DNA from: Tricholoma matsutake
Lineage: Eukaryota > Basidiomycota > Agaricomycetes > Agaricales > Tricholomataceae
DNA length: 64,000 bases
Reading direction: 5' to 3'
Assembly: GCA_026075535.2 (NCBI GenBank)
Contig: AP026539.1
Location: forward strand, 12,152,001 to 12,216,000
Both the position numbers and the translations under genes were made by a program. The notes beneath the pieces were generated by a model, which was not told the DNA's origin, searched no databases, and was given only the letters and a program-made list of their open reading frames with translations. Below, in pieces: positions 32,383 through 43,841 of the stretch; position 1 is the first letter of the stretch, and every line of letters starts with the position of its first letter.

Positions 32383-33379
32383 TCATACCATCGCTATAGA
32401 CTGTGTCGCCCATGCTTTAGGGCTTTCTCCTTGCATTCCCAGCCTGTTCTGGTGAGACTGCACATCTCCAGCATACATATGGTTATGATCTCACATCTAT
32501 CAAATCCACAATATCTCCACTGGGTATTCCTTGGCACAAGAACAAGGGTCAGTCTGACTCAGGAATTCTCTGACACTTTCTCATATCTGGGCTTTCACTG
32601 GAATCTCCCCAATAGGACCATCTCTCTCCTTAATCTCAGGCACAAAAAATACACATGCAAGATTTTGTCACTCATTTCAGCATGCGAAAGGGCTCAGGTG
32701 TTCAAAGCACATGCTGAGAGTGTCATAGGTACTCTCTCGCACATCACATTTGTGTATCAACATGGATGCTCATACATGTCCAACTTGTATAAATGGCTCA
32801 CTTCCTTTCTCAACAACTACATTCCTCACTGGATCACCTCTTCTGCCCTCACTGATCTCTGGTGGTGGCTCACAGTTTTATCAGAAAATTATGCTCCACA
32901 ATCTCACTTTGAGTGGCCCCACTCATGCTTATAATATCTGGGTTGATGCATCTACTGAATGGGGCATCAGACTACTCTGGGGGACTCAGTGGGCTGCATG
33001 GAAGCTACTTGATGGATAGAGAGGTCCAAGTAGGGACATTGGATGGCTCAAAGGGGTTGCTGTTGAACTCGCCATCCTGGCCATGAGGGTGATGGGCATC
33101 CATGATGCAGATGTGCTTATCCAGAGTGATAGTGAAGGTGTCATGGGTGCCTTTTCAAAGGGTCATTGCTTCAACTTCATGACAAACCTGTTGATCTGTT
33201 GCTCAGACAAGGTATACAGTGAGGTGGGCATCTTTGCCACACTCATCTATGTAAATCCAGTTAACAATCTCACAGACCCAATCTCCTGCAGTATCCTCCC
33301 TCCATCCTCACAAATTTTCCCTGCACCCATCCCCATCCCTCTTCCTCTCATCCCCTTCTTCTCCCATGTCACCATCTGA
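32383..33379 (+). pseudogene. DIRS-like retroelement: reverse transcriptase tail and RNase H
   Basis: The reading SYLGFHWNLPNRTISLLNLR, ESVIGTLSHITFVYQHGCSY, LTSFLNNYIPHWITSSALTD is the C-terminal RT region of DIRS/tyrosine-recombinase retroelements of fungi. RNase H follows in the next frame: NIWVDASTEWGIRLLWGTQW (Asp at about 32945), a TAG at 33017, then DIGWLKGVAVELAILAM, DVLIQSDSEGVMGAF and NFMTNLLICCSDKVY. The end reads into a Pro/Ile-rich linker and stops at 33379, where an inverted segment begins. Confidence 0.75.
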
Positions 33380-33969
33380 TCATCTTACATGGCGGACATG
33401 ATGGAGCATGTCAGAACCATGCCACGAGGCACCATTGACAACATGCCAATACTGGAGCACTGCCAGCCAATTGTTGAGTGTGCTCTCTGAAGCCATACCA
33501 GCAGCTGAAGTGGAGAAAGCAGATAGTAAAATTTTGGATGTTGGCATGCAACTATGTTCTGGAATGGAGTGAGTGTCACAGTATTGTGTGAAGCAAAGAA
33601 GGCCTGTGCCATGGGTACTATGGGTGTTCTTGTCAAGAGAAAAGAGCATGACTTGGAATAGTTTGAGGATGGATGAGGATGGGAGCCCTGCTTCCAGAGT
33701 AGTTTGAAATTTCTCTGAGTGAGGAGTTGTTCAACAAAGAACACACTCACTTGTGAGGACATTAGGTCAGTGAGAAGAGGAGGCAATGCAAGCATCCTTG
33801 TGCATTTGTGGTATATGGATACAACCATCAACAGGAAGGGATGCCAACTGATGAAGATCCAGAGGGGGTGCATCAGCATAGAAGGTGGTGGCCTGTGCCA
33901 AAACATCAATGCCATTGAGAAAGGCAATTTGCAAAGCTTGTACCTCCAAGCTCCAAGCTGGTGAAGCAA
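33380..33969 (-). pseudogene. Inverted segment of the DIRS-like element: tyrosine recombinase N-terminal region
   Basis: On the minus strand this segment reads GTGLLCFTQYCDTHSIPEHS, AAGMASESTLNNWLAVLQYW, HVVNGASWHGSDMLHHVRHV. This is the SAM-like DNA-binding half of the tyrosine recombinase that should lie between the RNase H on its left and the catalytic half on its right. Both neighbours are on the plus strand. The simplest reading is an inversion of about 590 bp inside the element. Confidence 0.7.
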
Positions 33970-34850
33970 CCTCTGGTGACTATTGAGGCACTGGTAGCCC
34001 TGAAGTCAGGTCTCAATATTTCCAATGTGTTTGATGTGGCAGTGTGTGCTGTGGCATCTGTTGCCTTCTGGTCATGCTGCCAGCGAGTTCCCTCTCCTCT
34101 CCCTTCTCAATTTGTTTACTCATCTAATTCTTAGGCTGGGAAAACTCCTCATCCCTAGTCCAAATCTCTCCAACCCTGCAAAGCATGTTTCTCATAATGC
34201 TGCTCCCACCTGCATCTCTCAAGTTCACAATGGTATGGAGCATGCCTTCCATGTTCCATGGACAAAAACTACTGTGGAGTTAGGGGCTGACATCTCTGTA
34301 ACAGCCCATAACCATGTTACCTGCCCACTTTCTGCTCTTTGTCACCACCTCTCTGCTACTTCACTTGTCCCCAATTCCATGCCTCTATTTGATTTCAAAA
34401 CTGCTGACAGTGGTTAGGCACCAATGACAGAACTGTGGTTCATTAATTGTTGCAATGCTGTCTGGGTTGTGGCAGGTTTTCCTCAGATGCCAGGGCATGC
34501 CTTTTGAATAGGTGGTGCTACAGAACTTCTTCTACAAGGCACTGATCCAAATGTCATGGCAACACAGGGATGCTGGCTGTCCCAAGCCTTTCTTGAATAC
34601 AGGCACCAGATCAAATCCATCCTTCCTCTCTTTATCTCTAATGCTGCTAACTCTCATTGTGCTCAGGGCTTAGAGGCTACTATGGACACATATGCTCATT
34701 ATCATTGTCTACCAGTAGTGCCATTAGTATTTCCTACATGCCTTGCCCAATGTTCTCTTGATACTCTGACTGTCATTAGATTGCTCCATAAATTCATATA
34801 TGTTCTCTCACTCAGCTCTGGTTTGGGGTGCTTAGTCTGAAGAGACTTGT
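33970..34850 (+). pseudogene. DIRS-like tyrosine recombinase, catalytic half
   Basis: The plus strand continues with KQPLVTIEALVALKSGLNIS, FWSCC, LIPSPNLSNPAKHVSHNAAP, HVPWTKTTVELGADISVTAH, NHVTCPLSALCHHL, and then the catalytic box HAF*IGGATELLLQG. The HxxR arginine codon is TGA at 34505-34507. ATQGCWLSQAFLEYR supplies the likely nucleophilic Tyr. A TAG lies at 34415. This enzyme would insert circular cDNA by site-specific recombination in an intact element. Confidence 0.78.
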
Positions 34851-35202
34851 CCATTGTGGGCCGTGCTCCCTTCATGGTGTAGTCTCGTTTTTCCCCTTCA
34901 TACTTTTTGTCTGTTTGTGGGACTAACGGGGCATGCTCTGAAGATTCCAATTGCAATTTTTGCTTTCCACTTTAAAGCATTGCACTTATTGCATTTCATA
35001 GATGCACCTGTCATGTGACTAGCATCATGTGCTGCAACCAGACAGGTTTTCCAGGATCTTCCCCCAAACCTTGGAAAATCTTATTTGGAATGTGTTAACA
35101 AATAATATTTTACATTGAACTCAAACTCAGATATAACAAGTGCATCTATACAAAGCCCATGGTCTGCCCCATTGTTGGGTAACTTTAATTGATGAGGTCA
35201 TG

Positions 35203-36192
35203 CAACTGAATGCTATTGACCTAGCAGATTCTTTGCAACATGTGGCTTTTGGAAAATGCTGTTGCTGGAACTTCTGCAGATTTTTGGCGAGTGTTTGCTT
35301 GAGCATTGTAGCCTTCTTACATAATACAGTTTTCACATTGATACTGAGACTGTAGGAGACAGTCAGACTCCAGTTTCTCACAGACCACAACTTCCTATCA
35401 TATTACTGTGCAACTGGCAAAACTTGTAAATTTGGTCATGTTTGTACTATAATTTATTTTGAATGGGAGATCTTCTGCAAGCCATTCCTTGACAACCATG
35501 CCACATTTTGGCATGATTCTGTAGTCTATCTTATGTTACTAATGGAGCTCTAGAGCTCCACACAATAGTTTTATTTCTTAGTTGATCTGTGAAAATTAGG
35601 TTGACCCTTGCCAATTATGTGTGTGTACAAACAATATCTCAAGAACTAATGGTCAGAAAAACAAGCTGAGAGTGGTACAGTGTCAATGGTAATCTAGGTG
35701 AGGATGTCCCCTGCAAATAATTGAGGTTGTGAGTCACTAGTTCTTGAGATATTGTTTGCACACACAAATAATTGGCAGGGGTCAACCTAATTTTCACAGA
35801 TCAACTAAAAAATAAAACTATTGTGTGGAGCTCTAGAGCTCAGTTAGTAACATAAGATAGACTACAGAATCATGCCAAAATGTGGCATGGTTGTTGAGGA
35901 ATGGCTTGCAGAAGATCTCCCATTTGAAATAAATCAAAGTACAAACATGACCAAATGTACAAGTTTTGCCAGTTGCGCAGTAATATGATAGTGCATTGAA
36001 GTTGTTGTCTGTGAGAAACTGGAGTTTGACTGTCTCCTACAGTCTCAGTATCAATGGGAAAACTGTATTATGTAAGAAGGCTACAATGCTCAAGCAAACA
36101 CTTGCCGAAAATCTGCATAAGTTCCAGCAATGGCATTTCCTGAAAGTCACATGTTGCAAAGAATCTGCTGGGTCAATAGCATTCAGTGGTCA
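35203..36192. repeat. 1-kb palindromic (foldback/MITE-like) element
   Basis: Two arms of about 440-460 bp (35203-35645 and 35735-36192) are inverted copies separated by about 90 bp. The outer ends are CTGAATGCTATTGACC and its complement. Both arms encode the same peptide in opposite directions (SVRNWSLTVSYSLSIN), which only reflects the palindrome. Arms differ by scattered changes, including several CG/TG sites. No TSD is clear. Confidence 0.7.
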
Positions 36193-38898
36193 AGCATTCA
36201 ACTGTGAGAATTTCTATAGTCATGCATCATGCAACACAATGCATAGCCGCATTTAAAAAAAATCAGAGTCATCTACCAAAACTGAATGTTTTGGCATTAA
36301 CCTCAAAGAGAGGGTTTTCCTTGGTCTTAACAGCCTTGCTGGCACCAACATGGGCTTCTTGCTGGACCCAGGTTTGGATTTGGGAGGCTGGTCATTGAGA
36401 CAAGGTTTTGTTAGCAATGTGAATGCAGGTGTTGGCCTGTACAAAATCCTGTTAGCATGTCTGGGATACCCAAGCCTTTACATATTCAGACATTGTGACT
36501 CATTGAAACAATATATGACCTGTAGGATCAAAAGGAATGTTAGTGTAAGAATGAGGTGTGTGACCTCAGGATAACGCTCACATTTCATATAATCACTATG
36601 ATATTGGACATGAGACTGCCAGAGCACAGGGAACCTGGTTCTTGAATGCACGAGAGGGGTTTGACATTAACATAGAAGGTAGAAACATTGTCGAAAGAGT
36701 CGGAAGGACTTGAGTTATCATGACTTCCAGAAATTCAAACCCAGTGACCAAAGACTATTTGAATATGAACCCACTAGATGATGGCCCCATAAGTAACAGT
36801 TGATGAAGGTGGACTGAGAAAAGATTTCGTTGCATTGCCAGGACCAGTTTTCACCACTGTGTTACATTGGTGAGATGTTGTGATTGGCAACATCCATGAC
36901 TTTATCAACATCCACCATATCAACATCATGACCAGCATTGCAGTACTACATAGATTTCTCTTCTCTTCTCTCAATGTTCTCCATGTCACTGACTCTTTCT
37001 CTTACCCACCATCCTTTCCTCCTTCATGGCAGCAACATGGCAGGTCAAATAATTATATTTGTGATTCTTGTCATCTGCCAATCATATTCTGCATTCGAGC
37101 TGTTCCCTTTGTCCAACCCTCTGCCTTTGGCAAAATTGGCTCTTGTCCATAATGTATGCATTGCTATCATCAAACACCTGGGTCTCACAGTGGGTGCCAG
37201 CATTAGGATTATTATGGATTGCACTAACCAACAATTATTGAAGAACTATCTTTCCAATCCACCCTGGAAAGCTGGGGCTATGTCTTTGAAGCATCTCACC
37301 AACATCTTTACCACTCCAATGCATTGTTCAACCTGTGGATGGTCACCACTATATCAGACAACATCACCACTCCTCCAGTGTTTAGCTCAGAGGCAGAGGA
37401 GCTGCACCACCTGCATATGGAGATCTAGTTGCTTGAAGATCAAGTTCAGGACATGGCTCATGTGTGTAACACTGTTGCACCAGGCGACTGGAGCAAGGTG
37501 TTGTGATGGTGCAGTGCAAGGACATTATCAACACAATGGTGGATAAGTTGGGCAATCTCCCAAGGAAGTGACATGTGTCTTGCAAGAAGTTGGTACTGAA
37601 GGGTCAGTCCTATTTCATTTCTTCATCATTGTGTTACTTACTTTTCTCCAGGAAGTTAGGTGGTCAAGCACTGGTTCTTGATGTAGAAGGCACATGGCAC
37701 AAGTTGACGGGCATTGTTGACAGGTTGGCAGCTAATTTGACATCTCAGGTAATTCCTGTCGCTCACAACATGGACATCAGCCCATTTTACACCAGGTTCA
37801 ATCAATAACAAAAGTCACAAAAGCTGTTGCATTGAGGGACTTCAGATCAAAGTCAATGCTCATGGCAAAATCCTTGTTAGGGTGACACCCACTATCTGCT
37901 AGCTAAGACCATGTGGGTTCTCTCTACAAGAAGGGGGTGGGATCCGTGCTTGTGATGGGGGGATTGATGGTTTTGATGCGAGGGGTTATTAATAGGTGAG
38001 TTTGTTGACAAAGGCCTTTCACACCCAAAGCATAGGTGGAATACCTAAGAGAACACAACTGGGTCCCCTAGGTGTATATTTAGGGTTTATATACTATGTT
38101 ACATATATTGTACATTGTTGTTACCAACGCATGTGTACATGCATGTACATCTTGATGTGTGCAAAATAAAATTCTCATGCTATCAAAGTGTAGTGTCATT
38201 TAGCATCATTTAGTGCAATGTAGTGTAATTCGACATAATAAAATAAAAATGAAATTTTATTAGGTAATGGGGTGGTTTCCTAACAATCCTGGACTTGAAG
38301 AACACAGTCAATGGCATGGTAGTTCAGTGAATTTTATCCAATTCTATTTAAGTTTTAAGGTTGTGGGTGCTAGCAGCTGAAGTTATGAGGGTTATGTTGG
38401 AGGTTGGAAGTCAGGGAAAGTTGGGTGGTCAGGCACATGTACCAGATGTTGAAGGAGTATGGTTTGAGTTGGTGTGAAATTCATTTTTGTTCAAACCTTA
38501 CTTGGGCCATTTTAGGTAAATCAGATGTGCTCCTCTTTGATGGACCAAGTACGATCTATAGTCATGGTCAACATGGCTGTTGCTTGAGGGGACTTGACAC
38601 AGAAGATTGAGGTTCAGGTCGAAGGCAAAAACTCAACCTTGAAAGTATCTTTGTTGTTTGATTTTCGAATAATTTTCACTGGTCCTGATTGTGTGTACAG
38701 GTATCATCAACTATATGGTAGACCAGCTATCTGTGTTCTCATAGGAGGTAATGTGAGTTGTGTTGGTAGGTACACAGGGAATATTGGGTGGACAGGCACA
38801 TGTCGAAGGTATGCAAGGAACATGGGCTGACTTGACCCAAAAAGTGAATGTTTGTCATCTTCTTCTTTTTCATCTCTTTCCGTTGCTCATTCTGCACA
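36193..38898. other. Region without recognised genes
   Basis: The longest frame is 36938-37546 (+), with a hydrophobic stretch (GQIIIFVILVICQSYSAF) and no family I know. Other ORFs are under 80 codons. It probably holds old TE remains. A possible LTR-like AT-rich segment lies at 38070-38250. Confidence 0.35.
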
Positions 38899-39182
38899 TA
38901 GAAAATGAGTACATTACACTCCTCCACCTATTCCGGTCGGATTCCAGTCAGAATGCCCATTCCGATCGGAATTTCCAGAATTCCGGTCAATTCCATTTAC
39001 ATATATTTTTCTCACAATTCATAATTCCGGTCGGACTGGTCAATTTTACCTCTGGAATCCCCGGAATCTACCCAGACTCATTTTTACCTGGAATAGTCAG
39101 ATCAACCGGATGCACGGCACTAGCATAACCAGAATAACCGGAATGCATGTGCTTTCCCAAATAAAATTTTGACATGCAACAA

Positions 39183-39246
39183 GAATTGAACACTTGACCT
39201 TGGGTCTGCACACATAACAGCACACTTAACCACTGAGCTACCAGGT
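39183..39246 (-). other. tRNA-like Pol III module, left side of hA
   Basis: Read on the minus strand: A-box-like GGTAGCTCAGTGG (complement of 39230-39242) and B-box-like GTGTTCAATTC (complement of 39183-39193), with a spacing of about 37 bp. It resembles a decayed tRNA without a clean acceptor stem, so it is not called as a tRNA gene. Confidence 0.5.
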
Positions 39247-39442
39247 CATTATTCAACTACATACATCTAATACTTTTATTACCCAACCAAGGTGCGTAGT
39301 TACACCACCACCACCATTGTCAAGGCTGCCTCCTCCTCCTCTCCACTCTACGACCACCACTGCATGCGCACCCACCACCACCATTCCCATGCCCACTCCC
39401 ACCATCACCACCACCTTCAAACGAGCCAACTGGACGGAATGC

Positions 39443-39890
39443 GGGCCCAAACAATGCAGATTGCGTCGTTTGGGGCCTAAGTATGTTGTTTTTCGTTTGC
39501 TTTTTGTTTCTATAAACTAACTAACCTTTTTTTTAGCTTTCTAGGTTATAATCTACTGGCAACGATGCCACCACTCGCAAACGAGATAATGCGGGCCCAA
39601 ACGACACAGATCGCATCGTTTGGGCCCTACGTAAGTTTTTTTGTTTTGTTTTTGTTTTAATAAACTAACTAACTCATTTTTTTTTGTTTTCTAGGTTATA
39701 ATCTACTAGTAACGATGCCACCACCCGCAAACGAGCCAACACGGGCCCAAACGACGCAGATCGTGTCGTTTGGGCACTATGTGAGTTTTTTCCATTTGCT
39801 TTTTGTTTTTATAAACTAACTAACTCGTTTTTTTGGTTTTCTAGGTTATAATCTACTAGTAATGACACCACCACCTGCAAACGAGCCAAC
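39443..39890 (+). repeat. Triple 150-bp tandem repeat of hairpin plus intron-like unit
   Basis: GGGCCCAAAC recurs at 39443, 39593 and 39743, a period of exactly 150 bp. Each unit has an imperfect hairpin of the type CCCAAACGAC...GTCGTTTGGG. Directly after it comes a 64-nt intron-like segment: 39481-39544 (GTATGT), 39631-39694 (GTAAGT) and 39781-39844 (GTGAGT). Each has a T-rich tract, CTAACTAAC and a TTTCTAG end, then GTTATAATCTACT. Confidence 0.85.
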
Positions 39891-40624
39891 ACACCCACCC
39901 CACGCCTGCGAGCCCCTGATAGTAGGGTGGATCGTGAGTGTGTGCAGGCAACAACAACAATGACGCCGCCATCTACCAGCACCAGAACCCCCCAGAATGC
40001 AAAGCACGGCTGCCAATGACGACAGGGCCAATGACACACCACCCGCCCCCAGCCTCATGAGCAACTGCTCGTGGGATGGATCGTGGGTGGAATGACGCCC
40101 AGGTGCAACAACGACAACACACCACCCACCCCCAGCCTCATGAGCAACTGCTCGTGGGGTGGATTGCGGGTGGAATGACAATGATGACAAGCCACCCACC
40201 TCCAGCCTCACGAGCAACTGCTCATGGGGTGGATCATTGGTGGAAGGACAGACAACAGCGGGGTCGCGTCCCCTCCCCCTCCCCTGCACTTCATGTGGGG
40301 AGGGATTTTTTTTGTATTTTAATTATTTATTAGTATTGTGCCCCTCCTCCCCCGTTTTGCCTGGGGGAGGGATTTTTTTTGTCATTTTTACCTCCCCCCT
40401 CACGTTTGGTGTGAGGGGTTAGCTTTTTATGTATATAAATAAAACTCCCTCTCGCATCTTGTGAGAGGGAGGATTTTTTGTTTATGTATATAATCACAAT
40501 CATGCCCACTCCCTCGCATTCAATGTGAGGGATGTGGTTAATTAAAAATTTTTGATCTTAACTACTTCGAGAAAAATTAGAGTGTCATGAATAAACATTA
40601 TATTACTAACTAATAATTCTCCTG

Positions 40625-40700
40625 TGGCTCAACTGGTTAAGCACACATGTTTGGTTTGTCATGTGATCACTCTAATCAAGATGTCTTGAGTTCAATTCTT
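40625..40700 (+). other. tRNA-like Pol III module, right side of hA
   Basis: A-box-like TGGCTCAACTGG (40625-40636) and B-box-like GAGTTCAATTC (40688-40698). Together with the module at 39183 it forms an inverted pair inside the ends of hA. Similar modules occur at 29274-29346, 56150-56215, 57625-57700 and 61711-61784. Confidence 0.5.
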
Positions 40701-41630
40701 ACTCTGCACAAATATATTTTGTAGGCACTTTGACAACTTAAGACTTGAAATTTGACTATCCATTAGGGTATATACTCTAAGTTGAGCATCTGGAGTAACC
40801 AGAATCTGGTCAGAATAACCAGAATCCACTGGACTCTGGTGAGTCCAATTGGAATAGGTGGAGGAGTGTAAATTACTGTAGAAAATGGCCTTTAACTTGA
40901 TGACCAAGTTTGCTCCATCTCAGAAGTCACTGAAGCCATGGCATTGGGAGATCTCGGCAAGCTAGTAAATGTTGATGTGCACGGCTAGATGCTTGATTTA
41001 ATGATGACTGTCAACTCCATTATATTGCCTAGCCACTTGTTTTCCCAGGTGCGGCAGGCATGCTCCAGCTTTTTCTCCATATATGGGCCTGGATTCTGAG
41101 CCAAGATACATAGGATCTATTGATCAGTATTGAGGAGACAAATATTGTATTCAATTTGTTGTGACCAGTTCATACAACATGATGACAAGTTGTACAAAAG
41201 TCACATCACCACTTTTAGCAGTGATCACAGCTCAATCCCAAGGGGACACATCACATCCTTGTCACTAAGGTTCTCACTTCACTGGCCAAGCTCAGACACC
41301 ATAGAGTATACAGAAAAGTGAGGCAGATTATATTGGAGATTTAATTGTTAATCCTTGGCCAGGCTCCAAACCAGCCTCTCGTATCATTTGAATGGGCACA
41401 CTCAGAGTAGAAATACAATGTTGAGAAAATTCTATTTTTACCTACCACATCCAAACACCGAAACACAACCCAAACAAACAATAGAGAGGCTGGCAAATCT
41501 GCAAAAGAAACCCAACTCTAGGGTCAGAAATAGTCAACCTTAAATCAATATAATCTACATCTTTGCCAGATTTGTTTCTGTATTTTTATTATCTTCCTTT
41601 GTTTGAAACTGACAAATCTGCATTTTCATC

Positions 41631-41900
41631 TTGCACTTGCTAATGGTCAATGAACACCGATCCTGGAATATCAAAGAGATTTGGGACCTCATGGAGAAAA
41701 AGTTGGGGAAGAGACCTTGCTGGTTTCAGATTCAAATTGCACTAGCTATCTACAACAAGAAAGATGTAATCGGAACTGCTGCTACTGGCTCAGGGAAAAC
41801 ATTATCATTCTGGATTTCGCTGTTAATGGTCTTGGATGATGGAGAGGACAAGATGGAACTTGTCATCGCAACATCTCCATCATGATTTGTCACATTTCTG
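41631..41900 (+). pseudogene. Captured RecQ-like helicase fragment
   Basis: The reading EKKLGKRPCWFQIQIALAIY, then NKKDVIGTAATGSGKTLSFW and ISLLMVLDDGEDKMELVIAT, contains motif 0/I of superfamily-2 helicases with a Walker A (ATGSGKT). In full helicases of this group it is preceded by an N-terminal extension and followed by the DEAD/DEVH motif; here it stops at a TGA at 41883. It is a 5' fragment captured between the inverted repeats. Confidence 0.7.
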
Positions 41901-42331
41901 GGGCATGTGGTTTTCTTCTCTTGATGTTGTTTTCTATGGTACTCTTGGAAGACATTTGCACCTGAATCCACTGCCAAAAGTACACCAAGCAGCTCCCAAA
42001 GGTATGGTGCTGTTACTTTGATCTGTTCCACTAGCCCAAGTATGTCAAAGTCCTTCAAGCTCTGCACTGTGCAATTTCTGGCATTAAATCATAAACATGC
42101 TTTGTCTCCAACAAGAGTATGGATTTGACAGTGAATGACATCTGCAGAAATACCAGGATTCTGTGCTAAACTCTCAAGAATCTTATCTGTCTTCTGATGG
42201 ATATCATGCACAGCATTGTGGTCTATGTAATCTGCACTGACCAGTAAAGTAACAAAGAAATCTGCTGGTGATGAGGCATAGGAATCCAACTTTGCAAAGA
42301 TTTTTTCCAGCTGGAGCTTTGAAAGAGGCAT
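41900..42331 (-). pseudogene. Captured N-terminal fragment of a transposase-like gene
   Basis: The minus strand reads MPLSKLQLEKIFAKLDSYAS, SADYIDHNAVHDIHQKTDKI, QSLKDFDILGLVEQIKVTAP, YLWELLGVLLAVDSG. I recognise the layout from the N-terminal part of large Agaricomycete transposase-like hypothetical proteins. A stop near 42090 and the convergent helicase fragment end it. No catalytic part is present. Confidence 0.45.
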
Positions 42332-42653
42332 GTTGTGAAGATCCTGAAAGCTTTCGAGGCTCCAAGTTGAACATAGTACTCTGATTATTGTTTGATAAGA
42401 TTCTTGCCAAACAAATAAAAATACAGAAACAAATCTGGCAAAGATGTAGATTATATTGATACAAGGTCGACTATTTCTGACCCTAGATTTAGGTTTCTCT
42501 TGCAGATTTGCCAGCCTCTCTATTGTTCATTTGGATTGTGGTTTGGTGTTCGGATGTGGTAGGTAAAAAGAGAATTTTCTCAACATTGTATTTCTACTCT
42601 GATTGCACCTATTCAAACGATATGAGAGGCTGGTTTGGAGCCTGATCCTTGGC

Positions 42654-43841
42654 TGGTTCCAAATTCAGTTTCATTCAAGTGTTCATGGAAATCTTGCACC
42701 TACATAGTCAGGATGTAAGTCATGGAGGCACACTTTATATGGCACTTGTAATTGCTGTAAACATGGTGAACCAGACTGTGCACCTAACAGGATACTTGGA
42801 TGGACCATGCACAGACTTGGACTTTACTAGAAATTGATGGAGATGGAACTGCATCCATGAGAACAGATAGCTAGGTGACATTGGGGCATCAGAATGAGGA
42901 GGACAATGTTGGGGAGGAGTTTGTCATAGTATGGGCTTGACATTCAAAAGATGATGTGGATATGGATATGTGAAATCCTTTGTCCTGAGATGTTTATTGA
43001 CCAGTGCCAGTGGGCACATATTAGCAAATGCAGGTCCATGTGGATCTGCGTGTGGGTGAGGAACCACATTCAGCCCCACACACCGACTCCATTGCCCCCC
43101 ATGCCAATGCCCATGCCTGTTTCCTTGTGCCCCTGCCAATAGTCCCCTGCTCACACTCCTATGCCTGCAACAGCATCTGGATAAGTAGGCTGGACACCAT
43201 GCCACTACCTAGGATGCTGTCAATCAGCAGGTGGGTGTGGGTGTGGGTGAGGATACAGTCAAGAATGGACACCCCCTCCCGTACTACAGCTCCTCTGTCT
43301 GCCCTGCCCCATCAAACATTCCCCACCTGCTTCTCCTCCAGCACTCGGTCGCATCCCCACGCAGGGTGGAAAGATTTGAAGCCAGAAGTAAGCTTCTTGC
43401 TGCTGATGCAGCTGTGGGCATAGACAGTGATTCTCCCCTACACTCCAGCTATGCTGTCTCCCCATCCCCATCTTCATCACTGTCCCTGTTCCTAGTACCT
43501 TGTGCACATTGAACTCAAGCTTCTTGTGATAGGCCTCCATCGCTTGATGGGTTAGCCAGAATCATTAAATGTGGCACTAGATAGTGCTGCCCATTGTCAC
43601 TTTGGATAGGGACATACCCATCAGCAATATCTACCTGGCTTTGCTGCTGATCATTCATTGTGGATGGATCTATGTAACAGACATGGTAACACTATCTTAT
43701 GTGTTTAATCAGTGATCATATTAGATGTCATCTGTCTATATCTATCAGATCTTGATCAACATGTGATTGTTCATTTCATTGTTTCACTTTCTTTCATATC
43801 AACATCCATGCAACCTGATCCTGTAGCCATGCTGACTCATC
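42654..43841. other. Region without recognised genes
   Basis: Short overlapping ORFs with biased composition only (Pro/Ser/Met/Val-rich, for example 43028-43423). No motif is recognised. Confidence 0.35.

Larger units (their letters stand above)
38907..40878 (+). mobile_element. hA: hAT-like non-autonomous element with module arrays
   Basis: It is flanked by the 8-bp direct repeat TAGAAAAT (38899-38906 and 40879-40886). Inverted ends are GAGTACATTACACTCC on the left and CAGTAATTTACACTCC (complement) on the right; both continue TCCACCTATTCC. Inside, from the left: GGTCGGAATTCC-type subterminal repeats; a minus-strand tRNA-like module (39183-39242); a 150-bp unit repeated three times (39443-39890), each with a hairpin and a 64-nt intron-like sequence; GAGCAACTGCTC palindromes (40070-40230); CCCTC...GAGGG hairpins (40330-40530); a plus-strand tRNA-like module (40625-40698); and the right end. 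No transposase is encoded. Confidence 0.75.
41360..42644. mobile_element. Pack-MULE-like element with 9-bp TSD
   Basis: It is flanked by perfect direct repeats ATCCTTGGC (41351-41359 and 42645-42653). Terminal inverted repeats of about 240 bp start CAGGCTCCAAACCAG and run to about 41597 and back from about 42410. The interior carries two convergent gene fragments and no Mutator transposase. The 9-bp duplication and long inverted repeats match Mutator-like elements, and captured gene fragments match the Pack-MULE form. At 1,285 bp it is compact and probably non-autonomous. Confidence 0.8.

Noticed and set aside
36938..37546. Membrane protein gene
   Set aside because: One hydrophobic stretch only, no family match that I know, and no conserved neighbours; left as an unassigned ORF.
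40625..40698. Functional tRNA gene
   Set aside because: A and B boxes are present, but no acceptor stem pairs and the anticodon arm is not formed.
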